Positions 35,022-43,266 of a stretch of 43,334 nucleotides of DNA are shown here, one piece after another. The translations under genes were made by a program, and so were the position numbers. Position 1 is the stretch's first letter. Every line of letters begins with the position of its first letter. Under the pieces are notes generated by a model that made no database searches, was not told the DNA's origin, and saw nothing but the letters and a program-made list of their open reading frames with translations. The DNA is from Candidatus Kapaibacterium sp. (GTDB lineage: Bacteria > Bacteroidota > Ignavibacteria > Kapaibacteriales > UBA4661). The DNA is taken from the NCBI GenBank assembly GCA_025358765.1, contig JANYIG010000342.1, positions 1 through 43,334 of the forward strand, read 5' to 3'.

Positions 35022-35030
35022 TTATCCACA
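35022..35030 (+). promoter_or_regulatory. DnaA-box sequence next to the ffh promoter
   Basis: TTATCCACA, an exact DnaA consensus, beside the -33 box of ffh and between the divergent ffh and HPt promoters. It is one of two perfect matches in the window, both intergenic. Confidence 0.45.
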
Positions 35031-35082
35031 TTCAAAGGTGTGATTTTTTTGCATCCTGTCCGAAACGGAAGTCCGTGAAAGT

Positions 35083-35113
35083 TTTGCGAACACCAAAAAT
35101 CTTGCTAACTTTA
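35083..35113 (+). promoter_or_regulatory. Bacteroidota-type promoter of the HPt gene and sugar cluster
   Basis: TTTG (35083-35086), 19 bases, TAACTTTA (35106-35113), one mismatch to TAnnTTTG. It points into the HPt gene and could start the whole surface-sugar cluster. Confidence 0.55.
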
Positions 35114-35188
35114 CAGTGTAGCTATTGATTATAACACTCCGTAAGAATGGCGGTGTTTCCTTTTACAGCATATTTCTGTCATAAATCT

Positions 35189-35500
35189 ATGCCCATGACC
35201 CTGCCAACCGACGAGATTATTCTCGAACTGCTTCCAGAGTTTGTCAGTGACTGGATAAAGCAGATGGAAACCGATTTCCATTCCATCCTTGAGCGCCAAA
35301 ACGAACAAGAACTTTATCGTCTTGGTCATACGCTCAAAGGCTCGTGTTTACAGTTTGGACTCAAGGAACCGGCGCAACTCGGGATTCAACTCATGGCGCT
35401 TTCCAAAGAACAAAAATTTGGTGAGGCTGCAGAACTCTATCAACCGCTTATGGATATGTTCATTGAAGCACAGACGGTCTTAAAACAGAAATTTGGGTAA
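35189..35500 (+). CDS. HPt-domain phosphotransfer protein
   Basis: A roughly 100-residue single-domain histidine phosphotransfer protein. The phospho-acceptor motif HTLKGSCLQFG is clear (His47 from the ATG at 35189; His45 from the ATG at 35195), within a four-helix bundle. It should relay phosphate between a hybrid kinase and a response regulator, neither of which is in this window. It lies 25 bases upstream of the hexapeptide acyltransferase, the first gene of the sugar cluster, so it may be co-transcribed. An earlier start at 35147 would add about 14 residues of low likelihood. Confidence 0.8.
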   Translation: MPMTLPTDEIILELLPEFVSDWIKQMETDFHSILERQNEQELYRLGHTLKGSCLQFGLKEPAQLGIQLMALSKEQKFGEAAELYQPLMDMFIEAQTVLKQKFG

Positions 35501-35524
35501 GAACACTATGACAACAACTTTTTT

Positions 35525-36244
35525 ATGATACACCGTCTTGCGGTTGTCGAAACAACGTCCATCGGCGAAAACGTTCATGTAGCTGAGTTTGCGGTCATTC
35601 GTGACGGAGCAAGCATCGGCAACAACGTCACAATCCACCCACACGTTGTCATTGAATCTGGCGTAGAAGTTGGCGATGGCGTAGAAATATTTTCGGGTGC
35701 CGTTCTGGGCAAGGAGCCAAAAGGTGCGGGGGCATTGGCTCGACAGCCAGTATTTGAGCGCTTTGTACGAATTGGTAATCATTCTTCGATTGGACCACAC
35801 GCTGTTATTTATTACGACGTGTCTATCGGCGATCACACACTTATTGGTGACGGTGCTTCGATTCGTGAGCAATGTGTGATTGGTAGCCGCGTCGTGATCG
35901 GGCGGATGGTAACAATAAATTACGATGTAAAAATCGGCAACTTTGTCAAAATTATGGATCATTCATGGATGGCGGGAAACATGATCATCGGTAATAATGT
36001 GTTTATATCCGGTGGTGTGTTGACCTCGAATGACAATGAAATTGGAAAGAATGGCTACCATGAAACTGTCATTGGACCTTGTATTGAGGACGGCGTGACC
36101 ATTGGTCTTGGCGCAAAATTATTGCCCAATTTAACAATTGGCAAAGGCGCAATGGTGGGTGCTGGTGCAGTCGTAACACGCGATGTGGCACCAGCAACTC
36201 TTGTGCTAGGAATTCCTGCGCGGTTTGTGCGGAATCTGGAATAG
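35525..36244 (+). CDS. Hexapeptide-repeat acyltransferase (FdtC/WbpD-like)
   Basis: A 239-residue left-handed beta-helix protein with many hexapeptide turns (I/V-G-x-x-x-x pattern) throughout, for example IGENVHVAEFAVI, IGPHAVIYYDVSIGDHTLIG and IGKGAMVGAGAVV, ending in the typical GIPARFVRNLE cap. Such trimeric enzymes acylate sugar nucleotides from acyl-CoA. With FdtA and FdtB genes downstream, N-acetylation of dTDP-3-amino-3,6-dideoxyhexose is the best guess. A role in another sugar cannot be excluded. It is followed by a 276-base gap. Confidence 0.8.
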   Translation: MIHRLAVVETTSIGENVHVAEFAVIRDGASIGNNVTIHPHVVIESGVEVGDGVEIFSGAVLGKEPKGAGALARQPVFERFVRIGNHSSIGPHAVIYYDVSIGDHTLIGDGASIREQCVIGSRVVIGRMVTINYDVKIGNFVKIMDHSWMAGNMIIGNNVFISGGVLTSNDNEIGKNGYHETVIGPCIEDGVTIGLGAKLLPNLTIGKGAMVGAGAVVTRDVAPATLVLGIPARFVRNLE

Positions 36245-36348
36245 CCTTTAATGAAGTTTCTTGCAGTGGTCTCGTCGGGGTTGGCTTGTGAGTGCGGATT
36301 ACATGTCTTGTTACCTAAGTTCTTCGACAAAAGTAATTCGGTATAGGC

Positions 36349-36372
36349 AACAAGGTAGCATGCTGCCTTGTT
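36349..36372 (+). repeat. Short hairpin in the gap after the hexapeptide acyltransferase
   Basis: AACAAGG (36349-36355) pairs with CCTTGTT (36366-36372) around AGCATGCT. No T-run follows, so termination is doubtful. The rest of the gap 36245-36520 shows nothing I can assign. Confidence 0.35.
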
Positions 36373-36520
36373 CACAAGATTGTACCGAAAAATTATTGAT
36401 TACAAACTTAATTCTCTTTAATCTGCTCGTTTCAGATTTAAAATCACACTACTTTTTGTTTGCGACACTATAGGGCTTCTGAGCATTTGGATTTTGCGAA
36501 CGAACCACAATCATATTGTT

Positions 36521-36946
36521 ATGAATATCATACATGCCACCACAATCGGAGACTGCAATATCATTCAATTACCAAAAATCTCCGATCCGCGTGGAAATCT
36601 CACGTTTGTTGAGGGTGAGAACCACATTCCATTTGAGATTAAACGAGCGTATTGGATTTACGATGTTCCAGGCGGCGAAAAACGCGGTGGTCATGCATAT
36701 AAAACCCTTGGCGAGTTTATCATAGCACTTTCAGGCAGCTTTGACGTTACACTTGACGATGGTAATGAAAAAAAGACATTTTCGCTTAATCGCTCGTATT
36801 TTGGGCTATACGTACCAAGTATGGTATGGCGAACGATTGAGAACTATTCAACAAACGGCGTTACGCTGATTCTTGCGTCAGAACATTATACACCAGAAAA
36901 CTACATCCGCGATTACGCAGCATTTATCACGGCAAAAGGATTATAA
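36521..36946 (+). CDS. FdtA-type sugar 3,4-ketoisomerase, copy 1 (active-site His replaced by Tyr)
   Basis: A 141-residue cupin of the FdtA/QdtA family, which isomerises dTDP-4-keto-6-deoxyglucose to the 3-keto sugar before transamination. The YDVPGGEKRGG signature is intact, but the following motif reads H-A-Y (His58, Tyr60) where copies 2 and 3 have H-A-H. In characterised FdtA the two His of this motif lie in the active site, so copy 1 may have altered chemistry or be inactive. It ends YIRDYAAF like the family. The ATG at 36521 is chosen over 36494. Its TAA is at the start of copy 2, with no gap. Confidence 0.85.
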   Translation: MNIIHATTIGDCNIIQLPKISDPRGNLTFVEGENHIPFEIKRAYWIYDVPGGEKRGGHAYKTLGEFIIALSGSFDVTLDDGNEKKTFSLNRSYFGLYVPSMVWRTIENYSTNGVTLILASEHYTPENYIRDYAAFITAKGL

Positions 36947-37414
36947 GTGCATATGGATAAAGTCAGCATGATGCAGTCACGACCAACCATTCGTGATTGC
37001 AAAATATACGATTTACAGCGCATTTTTTATCGCGAAGGTAATCTAACGCCGATGAATGGTGGTTTGGATATTCCATTTGACATCAAAAGGGTGTTCTATA
37101 TTTACGACATTCCAGGTGGCGAAAACCGTGGTGCTCACGCCCACATCTCGTGCGAGCAGTTTATCGTATGTATGCTCGGCGGATTTGATGTTGCTCTTGA
37201 TGATGGGTTCAACCGTGACACAATCAATCTTAATCGGTCATATCGAGGATTGTATGTTCCACCAATGATTTGGGCATCGGAAATCAATTTTTCATCCGGC
37301 TCTATTTGTGCGGTATTTGCATCGGAACACTACACAGAATCGGACTACATCCGCAATTACAACGACTTCTTGCAAGCCGTACAATCGCCGATTGCAAGAA
37401 AAAACGAGCCGTAA
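36947..37414 (+). CDS. fdtA: FdtA-type sugar 3,4-ketoisomerase, copy 2
   Basis: A 155-residue FdtA/QdtA-family cupin with the complete motif YDIPGGENRGAHAH (His64, His66) and the C-terminal EHYTESDYIRNYNDF. It should convert dTDP-4-keto-6-deoxyglucose to a 3-keto isomer; FdtA and QdtA products differ in C4 configuration, which I cannot assign here. The GTG at 36947 abuts the stop of copy 1, so translational coupling is likely; an ATG at 36953 is the alternative start. The pair differs widely in sequence, so it is not a recent duplication. Confidence 0.88.
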   Translation: MHMDKVSMMQSRPTIRDCKIYDLQRIFYREGNLTPMNGGLDIPFDIKRVFYIYDIPGGENRGAHAHISCEQFIVCMLGGFDVALDDGFNRDTINLNRSYRGLYVPPMIWASEINFSSGSICAVFASEHYTESDYIRNYNDFLQAVQSPIARKNEP

Positions 37415-37510
37415 GCTACATTCGCATTAAATAAGGTTGAGATTTCGGCGAAACTTGAATATTTATTGCACGTACAAACAAAAATCACCTCAAGTAAAAA
37501 GGATTTGGGA

Positions 37511-38473
37511 ATGGATAGAGCTGAAGAATTAACATCGTTGCGTCAGAATCGCCTCTTTTTTTACTCTCCCTATTGCTTTATTCCGACTATTGAGCGCTCC
37601 ACTCACCTAAAAATTGTTTCTGACCGCATCGCTTCATTTGTGAATAAGGTTAGAGAAAATGTATATTCAGTGGAAATCACAGTTAATCACGCACCATTTT
37701 TGTTCCTTGTCGAATTTTTAGAATGGGATACGGATTATTTTCACCTAAGAACGTTCAAACTTTTTACCGCTGTGTACGATGAACAACAGCCATTTGAAGA
37801 CATCACCGAGGCTGCTCGCCAGTTTAACATTATACTCACGAACGAACTTCATAGCGAATATTGCTTCATCGAAATTCCGTCAGAAGACATCCGTTTAATT
37901 CAAGCCTTAACGCTAAATGGCTTTAAACTTATTGAGACACGGCTCACATACTTTCGTGGCGATTTGGACAAGCATGCTCACGAACGTTTTGGGGTGCGAC
38001 CTGCAACAAAAGCTGATATAGAAAACCTCAAGCGCGTAGCTCGTGTAATGCGAAACGACTATGACCGATTTCATGCAGACACGATTTTTAGTACGAAAAT
38101 TGCCGACGAGTTTTTGGCAACCTACGTGGAAGCAGCAGTGAACGGATTCTCAGACATCGTACTTGTGCCGAATCAGGAAGGTAGCGCGTCCGATGCGTTT
38201 TTGACAGCACTGTACTATAAAACCCAATGGGCATCACTCGGCGAGAATGTCTCGAAAATGGTGTTGTCGGCGGTTTCTTCCAGCACATGCAAAGGCTGGT
38301 ATATCAAACTTATTTCGGAAATGACATATCATTTGCGCGATGAAGGCGCGAAATACGTTTTTATGAACACCCAGTCCACCAACCGAGCCGTGTTCAGAAC
38401 ATGGGAAAAATTAGGCTATCGCCTCGGGTTATCCACTCATGTATTGGCATTCGCAACCACAGATCGTAAATAA
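37511..38473 (+). CDS. GNAT-family acyltransferase of the sugar cluster (WecD-like)
   Basis: A 320-residue protein. The C-terminal part (about 165-315) is a GNAT domain (FGVRPATKADIENLKRVAR near its start, AKYVFMNTQSTNRAVFRTWEKLGYR as motif B). The N-terminal half resembles the two-part WecD/FdtX-type sugar acyltransferases, with a short FIEIPSEDIRLIQALTLNGFKL stretch. Position between ketoisomerase genes suggests N-acylation of the same amino sugar, in competition with or in addition to the hexapeptide enzyme upstream. The ATG at 37511 is chosen; a TTG at 37466 is less likely. Confidence 0.75.
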   Translation: MDRAEELTSLRQNRLFFYSPYCFIPTIERSTHLKIVSDRIASFVNKVRENVYSVEITVNHAPFLFLVEFLEWDTDYFHLRTFKLFTAVYDEQQPFEDITEAARQFNIILTNELHSEYCFIEIPSEDIRLIQALTLNGFKLIETRLTYFRGDLDKHAHERFGVRPATKADIENLKRVARVMRNDYDRFHADTIFSTKIADEFLATYVEAAVNGFSDIVLVPNQEGSASDAFLTALYYKTQWASLGENVSKMVLSAVSSSTCKGWYIKLISEMTYHLRDEGAKYVFMNTQSTNRAVFRTWEKLGYRLGLSTHVLAFATTDRK

Positions 38474-38520
38474 GTCAGCATATCATCTGTTGGCAATCTC
38501 TTTTCGTTAGGTAAACATTC

Positions 38521-39495
38521 ATGCCCAGACTTTCGATTATCATACCCTGCTATTTTAACGAGGATAACATCCCCATTACTGGCTCGACGCTGATTGAGAA
38601 CGAAAAGAATTTTGTAAACATTGGTGAATCTGTTGAGTTTGAATATATTTTGGTAGATGATGGCTCTAAAGATAACACATTTGATGCTATCATTGAGTTT
38701 CAAAAGCATTACCCGCACAAGGTTCAAGCAATTAAGCTCGCGGCGAATGTTGGATCGCATAATGCAATTTTGGCGGGCATGACCCATGCGACGGGTGATT
38801 GCTGCGTTATCCTCGCTGCTGATTTGCAAGACCCACCAGAGCTCATCGTACAGATGTACAATTATTGGGCAAAGGGCATTAAACTTGTGCTGGCAAACCG
38901 CACACAGCGTGAAGAATCCTTCTCACAGCGCTTATTTGCGAACACGTTTCATGTACTCATCAAAAAACTCGCGCTCAAAAATGTTCCTGACGGTGGCTTT
39001 GATCTCGTGCTATTCGACAAAGCGCTAAAAGAAGAAGTTGTACGGATGGCAGAAAAAAACACACATATACTGTATTTGTTGGTCTGGCTTGGTTACGACT
39101 ATGTGAATATTCCCTACACACGTAAACAGCGTGAAATCGGCGTTTCACGGTGGACGCTGGCAAAAAAGGTGAAGTTATTGATTGATTCTTTTATTGCGTT
39201 TTCGTTTTTTCCGATTCGCGCCATTTCCGCAATCGGTCTTACGTTGGGCATTATCGCATTTATCTACAGCGCGGCAGTGGTTATTGGGCGCATCACGGGA
39301 CTTTCACCGGGTGTCGAGGGTTGGTCATCGCTGATGGTCGTGTTACTATGCGTATCAGCATTTCAGATGATTGCCTTAGGAATTATTGGTGAATATGTCT
39401 GGCGGACGTTAGATGCTTCCCGCAAACGCCCTAATTTTGTCATCGAACGGGTTCTTCGAGAACCATCATCTCCGGAAGAAAAGAAGAATCCATGA
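38521..39495 (+). CDS. Family 2 glycosyltransferase, membrane-anchored (DPM1/GtrB-like)
   Basis: A 324-residue GT-A enzyme that likely moves a sugar onto undecaprenyl phosphate. The catalytic domain starts MPRLSIIIPCYFNEDN; VDDGSKDNT holds the nucleotide-binding Asp pair and ADLQDPPEL the DxD-type metal site. The segment KQREIGVSRWTLAKKVK is the QxxRxGxSKW-like motif of the DPM1/GtrB group. Two C-terminal helices (about 236-258 and 270-292) anchor it. It overlaps the next gene by four bases (ATGA). Confidence 0.9.
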   Translation: MPRLSIIIPCYFNEDNIPITGSTLIENEKNFVNIGESVEFEYILVDDGSKDNTFDAIIEFQKHYPHKVQAIKLAANVGSHNAILAGMTHATGDCCVILAADLQDPPELIVQMYNYWAKGIKLVLANRTQREESFSQRLFANTFHVLIKKLALKNVPDGGFDLVLFDKALKEEVVRMAEKNTHILYLLVWLGYDYVNIPYTRKQREIGVSRWTLAKKVKLLIDSFIAFSFFPIRAISAIGLTLGIIAFIYSAAVVIGRITGLSPGVEGWSSLMVVLLCVSAFQMIALGIIGEYVWRTLDASRKRPNFVIERVLREPSSPEEKKNP

Positions 39496-40271
39496 GTGTA
39501 CAATATTCAGATTGTTTGGTTGCTGTTGTCACCTATAACAATGGTGAAGACTTGCAACTCACGTTGGATAAGTTTCCGAAGGAATATCCAGACAAGCATT
39601 ACCCGTACTCAGTTGTTGTCCACGTGGATGGCTCGACCGACGGTTCCGATGCGTGTTTGAAGGAATATCCTTATCCGATCATCGGCAACAAAACAAATCG
39701 CGGTGTGGGCAAGGCAATCAAAAATTCCATCGAATACGCAAAAAAAAACGGATTCAAGGCAATCGTTATTATTCCGGGAAATAACAAGAATTATCCAAGT
39801 GAGATTCCGGCACTCCTCAAGCCAATTGTCACAAATAATGTTGACTATGTACAAGGTTCGCGATTCCTTCGTTCATCAAAAGAAGATCGCCGCCGTGACA
39901 ATACACCATTATTTCGCATTGTGATGGTACAAGTTCACGCGCTGATGTTCACGATTTTGACGGGGAGGCGCTGCACAGATGCACTTGATGGTTTTCGTGC
40001 ATATAAACTATCCGTTTTCGACGATCCAAGCATAAATATTCACCAAGAATGGCTCGATACTTACGAATTCGAGACGTATTTGCATTACAAAGTGTTGCGC
40101 TCCAAAAAATTCACGTATGCAGAGGTTGCCACATCGAAGATTTACCCTGAAGATAAAAAAGGTATTATTACAAATCGTCAAGGCAAAAAATACTCACACA
40201 TCCGCCCATTTGTAGATTGGTGGAGAATTTTACGCCCACTTTTATTCTTAATTACGGGGATAAAAAAATAA
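39492..40271 (+). CDS. Family 2 glycosyltransferase, second copy
   Basis: A 259-residue GT2 enzyme with no membrane helix. The nucleotide-binding part has VAVVTYNNGEDL, VHVDGSTDGSDA and NRGVGKAIKNSIEYAKKNG; IPGNNKNYPSEIP stands where a DxD would be (Asn-rich rather than Asp-rich), and ALDGFRAYKLSVF follows. It overlaps the upstream GT by ATGA, so the two probably work in series on the same glycan. Acceptor and donor unknown. Confidence 0.85.
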   Translation: MSVQYSDCLVAVVTYNNGEDLQLTLDKFPKEYPDKHYPYSVVVHVDGSTDGSDACLKEYPYPIIGNKTNRGVGKAIKNSIEYAKKNGFKAIVIIPGNNKNYPSEIPALLKPIVTNNVDYVQGSRFLRSSKEDRRRDNTPLFRIVMVQVHALMFTILTGRRCTDALDGFRAYKLSVFDDPSINIHQEWLDTYEFETYLHYKVLRSKKFTYAEVATSKIYPEDKKGIITNRQGKKYSHIRPFVDWWRILRPLLFLITGIKK

Positions 40272-40324
40272 GCCTTTATGCAAAAACTTCGCGGGAATCA
40301 ATTATCTAACGACGCTAAAAAATC

Positions 40325-40744
40325 ATGACGACAACCATCCATGATTGCGCCATCGTGAACTTGCCCAAAACTGGCGAAGACATGCGCGGTAGCTTGTCGT
40401 TTATTGAAGGTGGAAACCACATTCCTTTTCCTGTTCGTCGCGTGTATTATTTGTATGATGTGCCGGGTGGTATCGAACGTGGCGGACATGCACATAAGGA
40501 TCTGCAACAGTTGATTATTGCTACATCTGGCAGTTTTGATGTTGTGCTGGACGACGGACACCAACGCAAAACCGTTACGCTCAATCGCCCATATTATGGG
40601 CTATTCGTGCCGACAATGATTTGGCGAGAACTTATCAATTTTTCTTCTGGCGCTGTGCTATTTGTGCTGGCTTCTAATACATATTCCGAAAGCGATTATT
40701 ACCGCAATTACGATGATTTCCTCCAAGCAAAATATGGAAACTAA
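40325..40744 (+). CDS. fdtA: FdtA-type sugar 3,4-ketoisomerase, copy 3
   Basis: A 139-residue FdtA/QdtA-family cupin with the intact motif [14 protein letters not shown] (His55, His57) and C-terminal [15 protein letters not shown]. It overlaps the FdtB aminotransferase by 11 bases, so this copy is the most likely direct partner of that enzyme. It lies 53 bases after the second glycosyltransferase gene. Confidence 0.9.
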   Translation: MTTTIHDCAIVNLPKTGEDMRGSLSFIEGGNHIPFPVRRVYYLYDVPGGIERGGHAHKDLQQLIIATSGSFDVVLDDGHQRKTVTLNRPYYGLFVPTMIWRELINFSSGAVLFVLASNTYSESDYYRNYDDFLQAKYGN

Positions 40745-41939
40745 CCACGTGAACACAATCACCCAACTCGCTGCACAAACCGCACAACTTGACCAGGCAG
40801 TACCTTTTCTTGATTTGAAAGGTATTAATCTTGCCCTTGCACCACAGTTGCATACGGCACTTCAAGACGTATTAGATAGTGGTTGGGTTGTGCTTGGCAA
40901 ACAAGTCGCAGAGTTTGAAAAAGAGTACGCCACCTTTACGGATGCAAAGTATGCTATCGGTGTAGGCAATGGTCTTGACGCGCTTCACATCGCATTGAAG
41001 GTGTTGAGCATCGGCAAGGGGGCTGAGGTTATCGTTCCGTCGAATACATACATTGCTACAGTATTGGCAATTTCTTTTGTTGGCGCAATGCCTGTGTTTG
41101 TTGAACCGCGACTCGACACCTACAATATTGACCCTGAACTCATCGAAGCAGCCATTACACCGCGTACGGCAGCAATTATGCCCGTACATTTGTATGGACA
41201 GGCGTGCGAGATGGATCAGATGATGCAAATTGCGGAACGACACGGTTTGTATGTGATTGAAGATAACGCACAATCGCAAGGTGCAACCTCAAATGGCAAA
41301 CTCACCGGCAGTTTTGGGCATATTAACGGAACGAGTTTTTATCCGGGCAAGAACCTTGGTGCAATCGGTGATGCTGGCGCTATTACAACGAACGATGAGA
41401 ATTACCAGAAACACTGCTTATCGTGGCGGAATTACGGGTCACATAAAAAATACTACAACGAAGTGCAGGGATTTAATTCCCGTTTAGACGAGTTACAAGC
41501 CGCATTTTTGCGGGTGAAGCTTCCGACGCTTGCCGCAGAAAATACACAACGCCAACATGTTGCAGCACTGTATAATCAGGCGCTTCAGGGCATTGGTGAT
41601 GTTGTTACACCGTCCGTAGCGGATGGGTCAACGTCGGTCTATCATTTGTATGTGATTCGTACTAAATACCGTGATGCATTGCAAGAGCATTTGCAACGTA
41701 ACAATATTGGCACGATGATTCATTACCCAATTCCACCACACTTGCAGGAAGCATATCAATCCTATAATTGGAAACGAGGTGCGTTTCCAATTGCCGAGCA
41801 AATCTCGAATGAAGTGCTTTCGTTGCCCATCTATCCTAATCTGAGCGAAGGACAAGTGGGCCGTGTCGCAGAAGTGATGAAGGATTTTTTTACCACCTGC
41901 AAGAACGACAAAAGTGATGTGGTAGGAGTTCGTGGATGA
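40734..41939 (+). CDS. fdtB: DegT/DnrJ/EryC1-family sugar aminotransferase (FdtB-like)
   Basis: A 401-residue PLP-dependent enzyme that converts a 3-keto-6-deoxy sugar nucleotide to its 3-amino form. The PLP Lys is in [15 protein letters not shown], preceded by [10 protein letters not shown] with the Asp that contacts the PLP ring. [14 protein letters not shown] and [15 protein letters not shown] are typical of the FdtB/QdtB subgroup. Start at the ATG 40734, inside the end of FdtA copy 3; the longer frame begins in a region coding for FdtA. Overlaps hisH by ATGA. Confidence 0.9.
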   Translation: METNHVNTITQLAAQTAQLDQAVPFLDLKGINLALAPQLHTALQDVLDSGWVVLGKQVAEFEKEYATFTDAKYAIGVGNGLDALHIALKVLSIGKGAEVIVPSNTYIATVLAISFVGAMPVFVEPRLDTYNIDPELIEAAITPRTAAIMPVHLYGQACEMDQMMQIAERHGLYVIEDNAQSQGATSNGKLTGSFGHINGTSFYPGKNLGAIGDAGAITTNDENYQKHCLSWRNYGSHKKYYNEVQGFNSRLDELQAAFLRVKLPTLAAENTQRQHVAALYNQALQGIGDVVTPSVADGSTSVYHLYVIRTKYRDALQEHLQRNNIGTMIHYPIPPHLQEAYQSYNWKRGAFPIAEQISNEVLSLPIYPNLSEGQVGRVAEVMKDFFTTCKNDKSDVVGVRG

Positions 41940-42532
41940 TTGCAATCGTGAAATATAATGCAGGCAACGTACATTCGGTAATGAATACATTGAATCGCAT
42001 TGGTGTGGAACCAGTTTTGACGGACAGTCCTGAAGAACTTCGTGCAGCAGACAAAGTGATTTTTCCGGGTGTTGGCGAGGCAAGCTCTGCAATGGCGTAT
42101 CTGCGAGAACAGGGCTTGGATGTCGTCATCAAAAGTCTTCTGCAGCCAGTATTGGGTGTGTGTGTAGGAATGCAGCTTTTGTGTAGTTTTTCTGAGGAGA
42201 ACAACACGGAATGTATGGGTGTGTTCCCCGTGCGCGTGTTGAAGTTTGTGGAGCCGACAGATTCCGAGCAACGCTTCAAAGTCCCGCATATCGGCTGGAA
42301 CTCATTGCGTGAGTTGCAATCACCCTTGTTTGCTGGTCTTGTGCCAGATTCGTATATGTACTATGTTCATAGCTATTATGCTTCGCTTTCGCCCGAAACG
42401 ATAGCCCTTACCGATTACATCCATCCTTTCAGTGCAGCACTGCACACAAAAAATTTCTACGCTGTGCAATTCCATCCCGAAAAAAGCGGGGCGTTGGGTG
42501 AGCAGATATATCGGAATTTTTTGGCGTTGTAA
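41936..42532 (+). CDS. hisH: Imidazole glycerol phosphate synthase subunit HisH (glutaminase)
   Basis: Class I glutamine amidotransferase subunit supplying ammonia to HisF in histidine synthesis. The triad is Cys76 in [10 protein letters not shown], His180 and Glu182 in QFHPEKSG. The start [15 protein letters not shown] and the [10 protein letters not shown] oxyanion-region motif fit HisH. It overlaps fdtB by four bases, and no hisF or other his gene is in the window. It may serve histidine synthesis, or an amidotransferase step on a surface sugar as with HisH2/HisF2 in O-antigen clusters. Confidence 0.9.
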   Translation: MIAIVKYNAGNVHSVMNTLNRIGVEPVLTDSPEELRAADKVIFPGVGEASSAMAYLREQGLDVVIKSLLQPVLGVCVGMQLLCSFSEENNTECMGVFPVRVLKFVEPTDSEQRFKVPHIGWNSLRELQSPLFAGLVPDSYMYYVHSYYASLSPETIALTDYIHPFSAALHTKNFYAVQFHPEKSGALGEQIYRNFLAL

Positions 42533-42567
42533 GTTGACTCCGTTTACCCCACCATTTCTGAACAATC

Positions 42568-43236
42568 TTACTCGAATTGACGTTTGAATGCAGCAAACTC
42601 TTGGCGCAAGTCCGCAAGCTCTTGGTAAAGTGCGGCAACCTGCGTTTCTAATGCTGCAAGGCGCTCCGTGTCAGCCTTTGCATTTGTAGGTGCCGAAGAA
42701 GTTTCTGACATAGAATGCGCGTGAAACGCAGCCACATCTGCTTCTCCGGCAAGAAGGTGCATGAACCGGACATCTTTTTGTCCCGTTTGACGAGGAAGCC
42801 TTATTACGAGTGGATTATCCAGCGCCGCTAATTCATTCAATACCGTTTCCACCTCAGCAAGGCTCTGGAACTCGTACATCCGCTCTGCTCGTCCTTTTAT
42901 CTCGCCGAGGGTTTGTGCTCCACGAAGCATCAGTTCACAGAGAACGGCGGTTTGACTATGTGTTAGATTTAATACTTCCGTGAAAAGTTGGCGCAGTCGG
43001 TTTGTCCGGCTACCAACGACCTCCACAAGGCGAGTTAATCCCTTCTGCCGCGCCGCCTCGAAAGCCTGAGCTACCTCATTTTCCCCGAAACTCAGAACAG
43101 GTTCACGATTGGACTTTTGATTGCAGGCGTTTGTGAGCGCATTCAACGTAAGTGGATAATATTCTGGTGTCGTGATTTCTTTTTCGATAAGCACACCAAG
43201 AACACGAATTTCCGTCAACGAAAGAGGTGTTTGCAT
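42568..43236 (-). CDS. DUF480 (YceH) family protein
   Basis: A 222-residue YceH-family protein with two winged-helix-like domains (about 1-85 and 90-165) and a coiled-coil C-terminus (ALETQVAALYQELADLRQEF). Signature segments are TEIRVLGVLIEKEITTPEYYPLTLNALTNACNQKSNREPV near the start, and LCELMLRGAQTLGEIKGRAERM in the second domain. Function unknown. It converges with hisH. Confidence 0.93.
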   Translation of the reverse strand: MQTPLSLTEIRVLGVLIEKEITTPEYYPLTLNALTNACNQKSNREPVLSFGENEVAQAFEAARQKGLTRLVEVVGSRTNRLRQLFTEVLNLTHSQTAVLCELMLRGAQTLGEIKGRAERMYEFQSLAEVETVLNELAALDNPLVIRLPRQTGQKDVRFMHLLAGEADVAAFHAHSMSETSSAPTNAKADTERLAALETQVAALYQELADLRQEFAAFKRQFE

Positions 43237-43266
43237 AAATAACGTGAGTTCGACATAAGAAACCCC

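Noticed and set aside
35022-35030. A replication origin at the DnaA box
   Set aside because: Only one box, no AT-rich unwinding element and no dnaA, dnaN or gidA neighbour.
36261-36473. Open frame of 70 codons after the hexapeptide acyltransferase
   Set aside because: No recognisable motif, no ribosome site and low-quality composition.
36947-37414. FdtA copies 1 and 2 as a recent tandem duplication
   Set aside because: The proteins differ at most positions outside the motif, so the pair is old or separately acquired.
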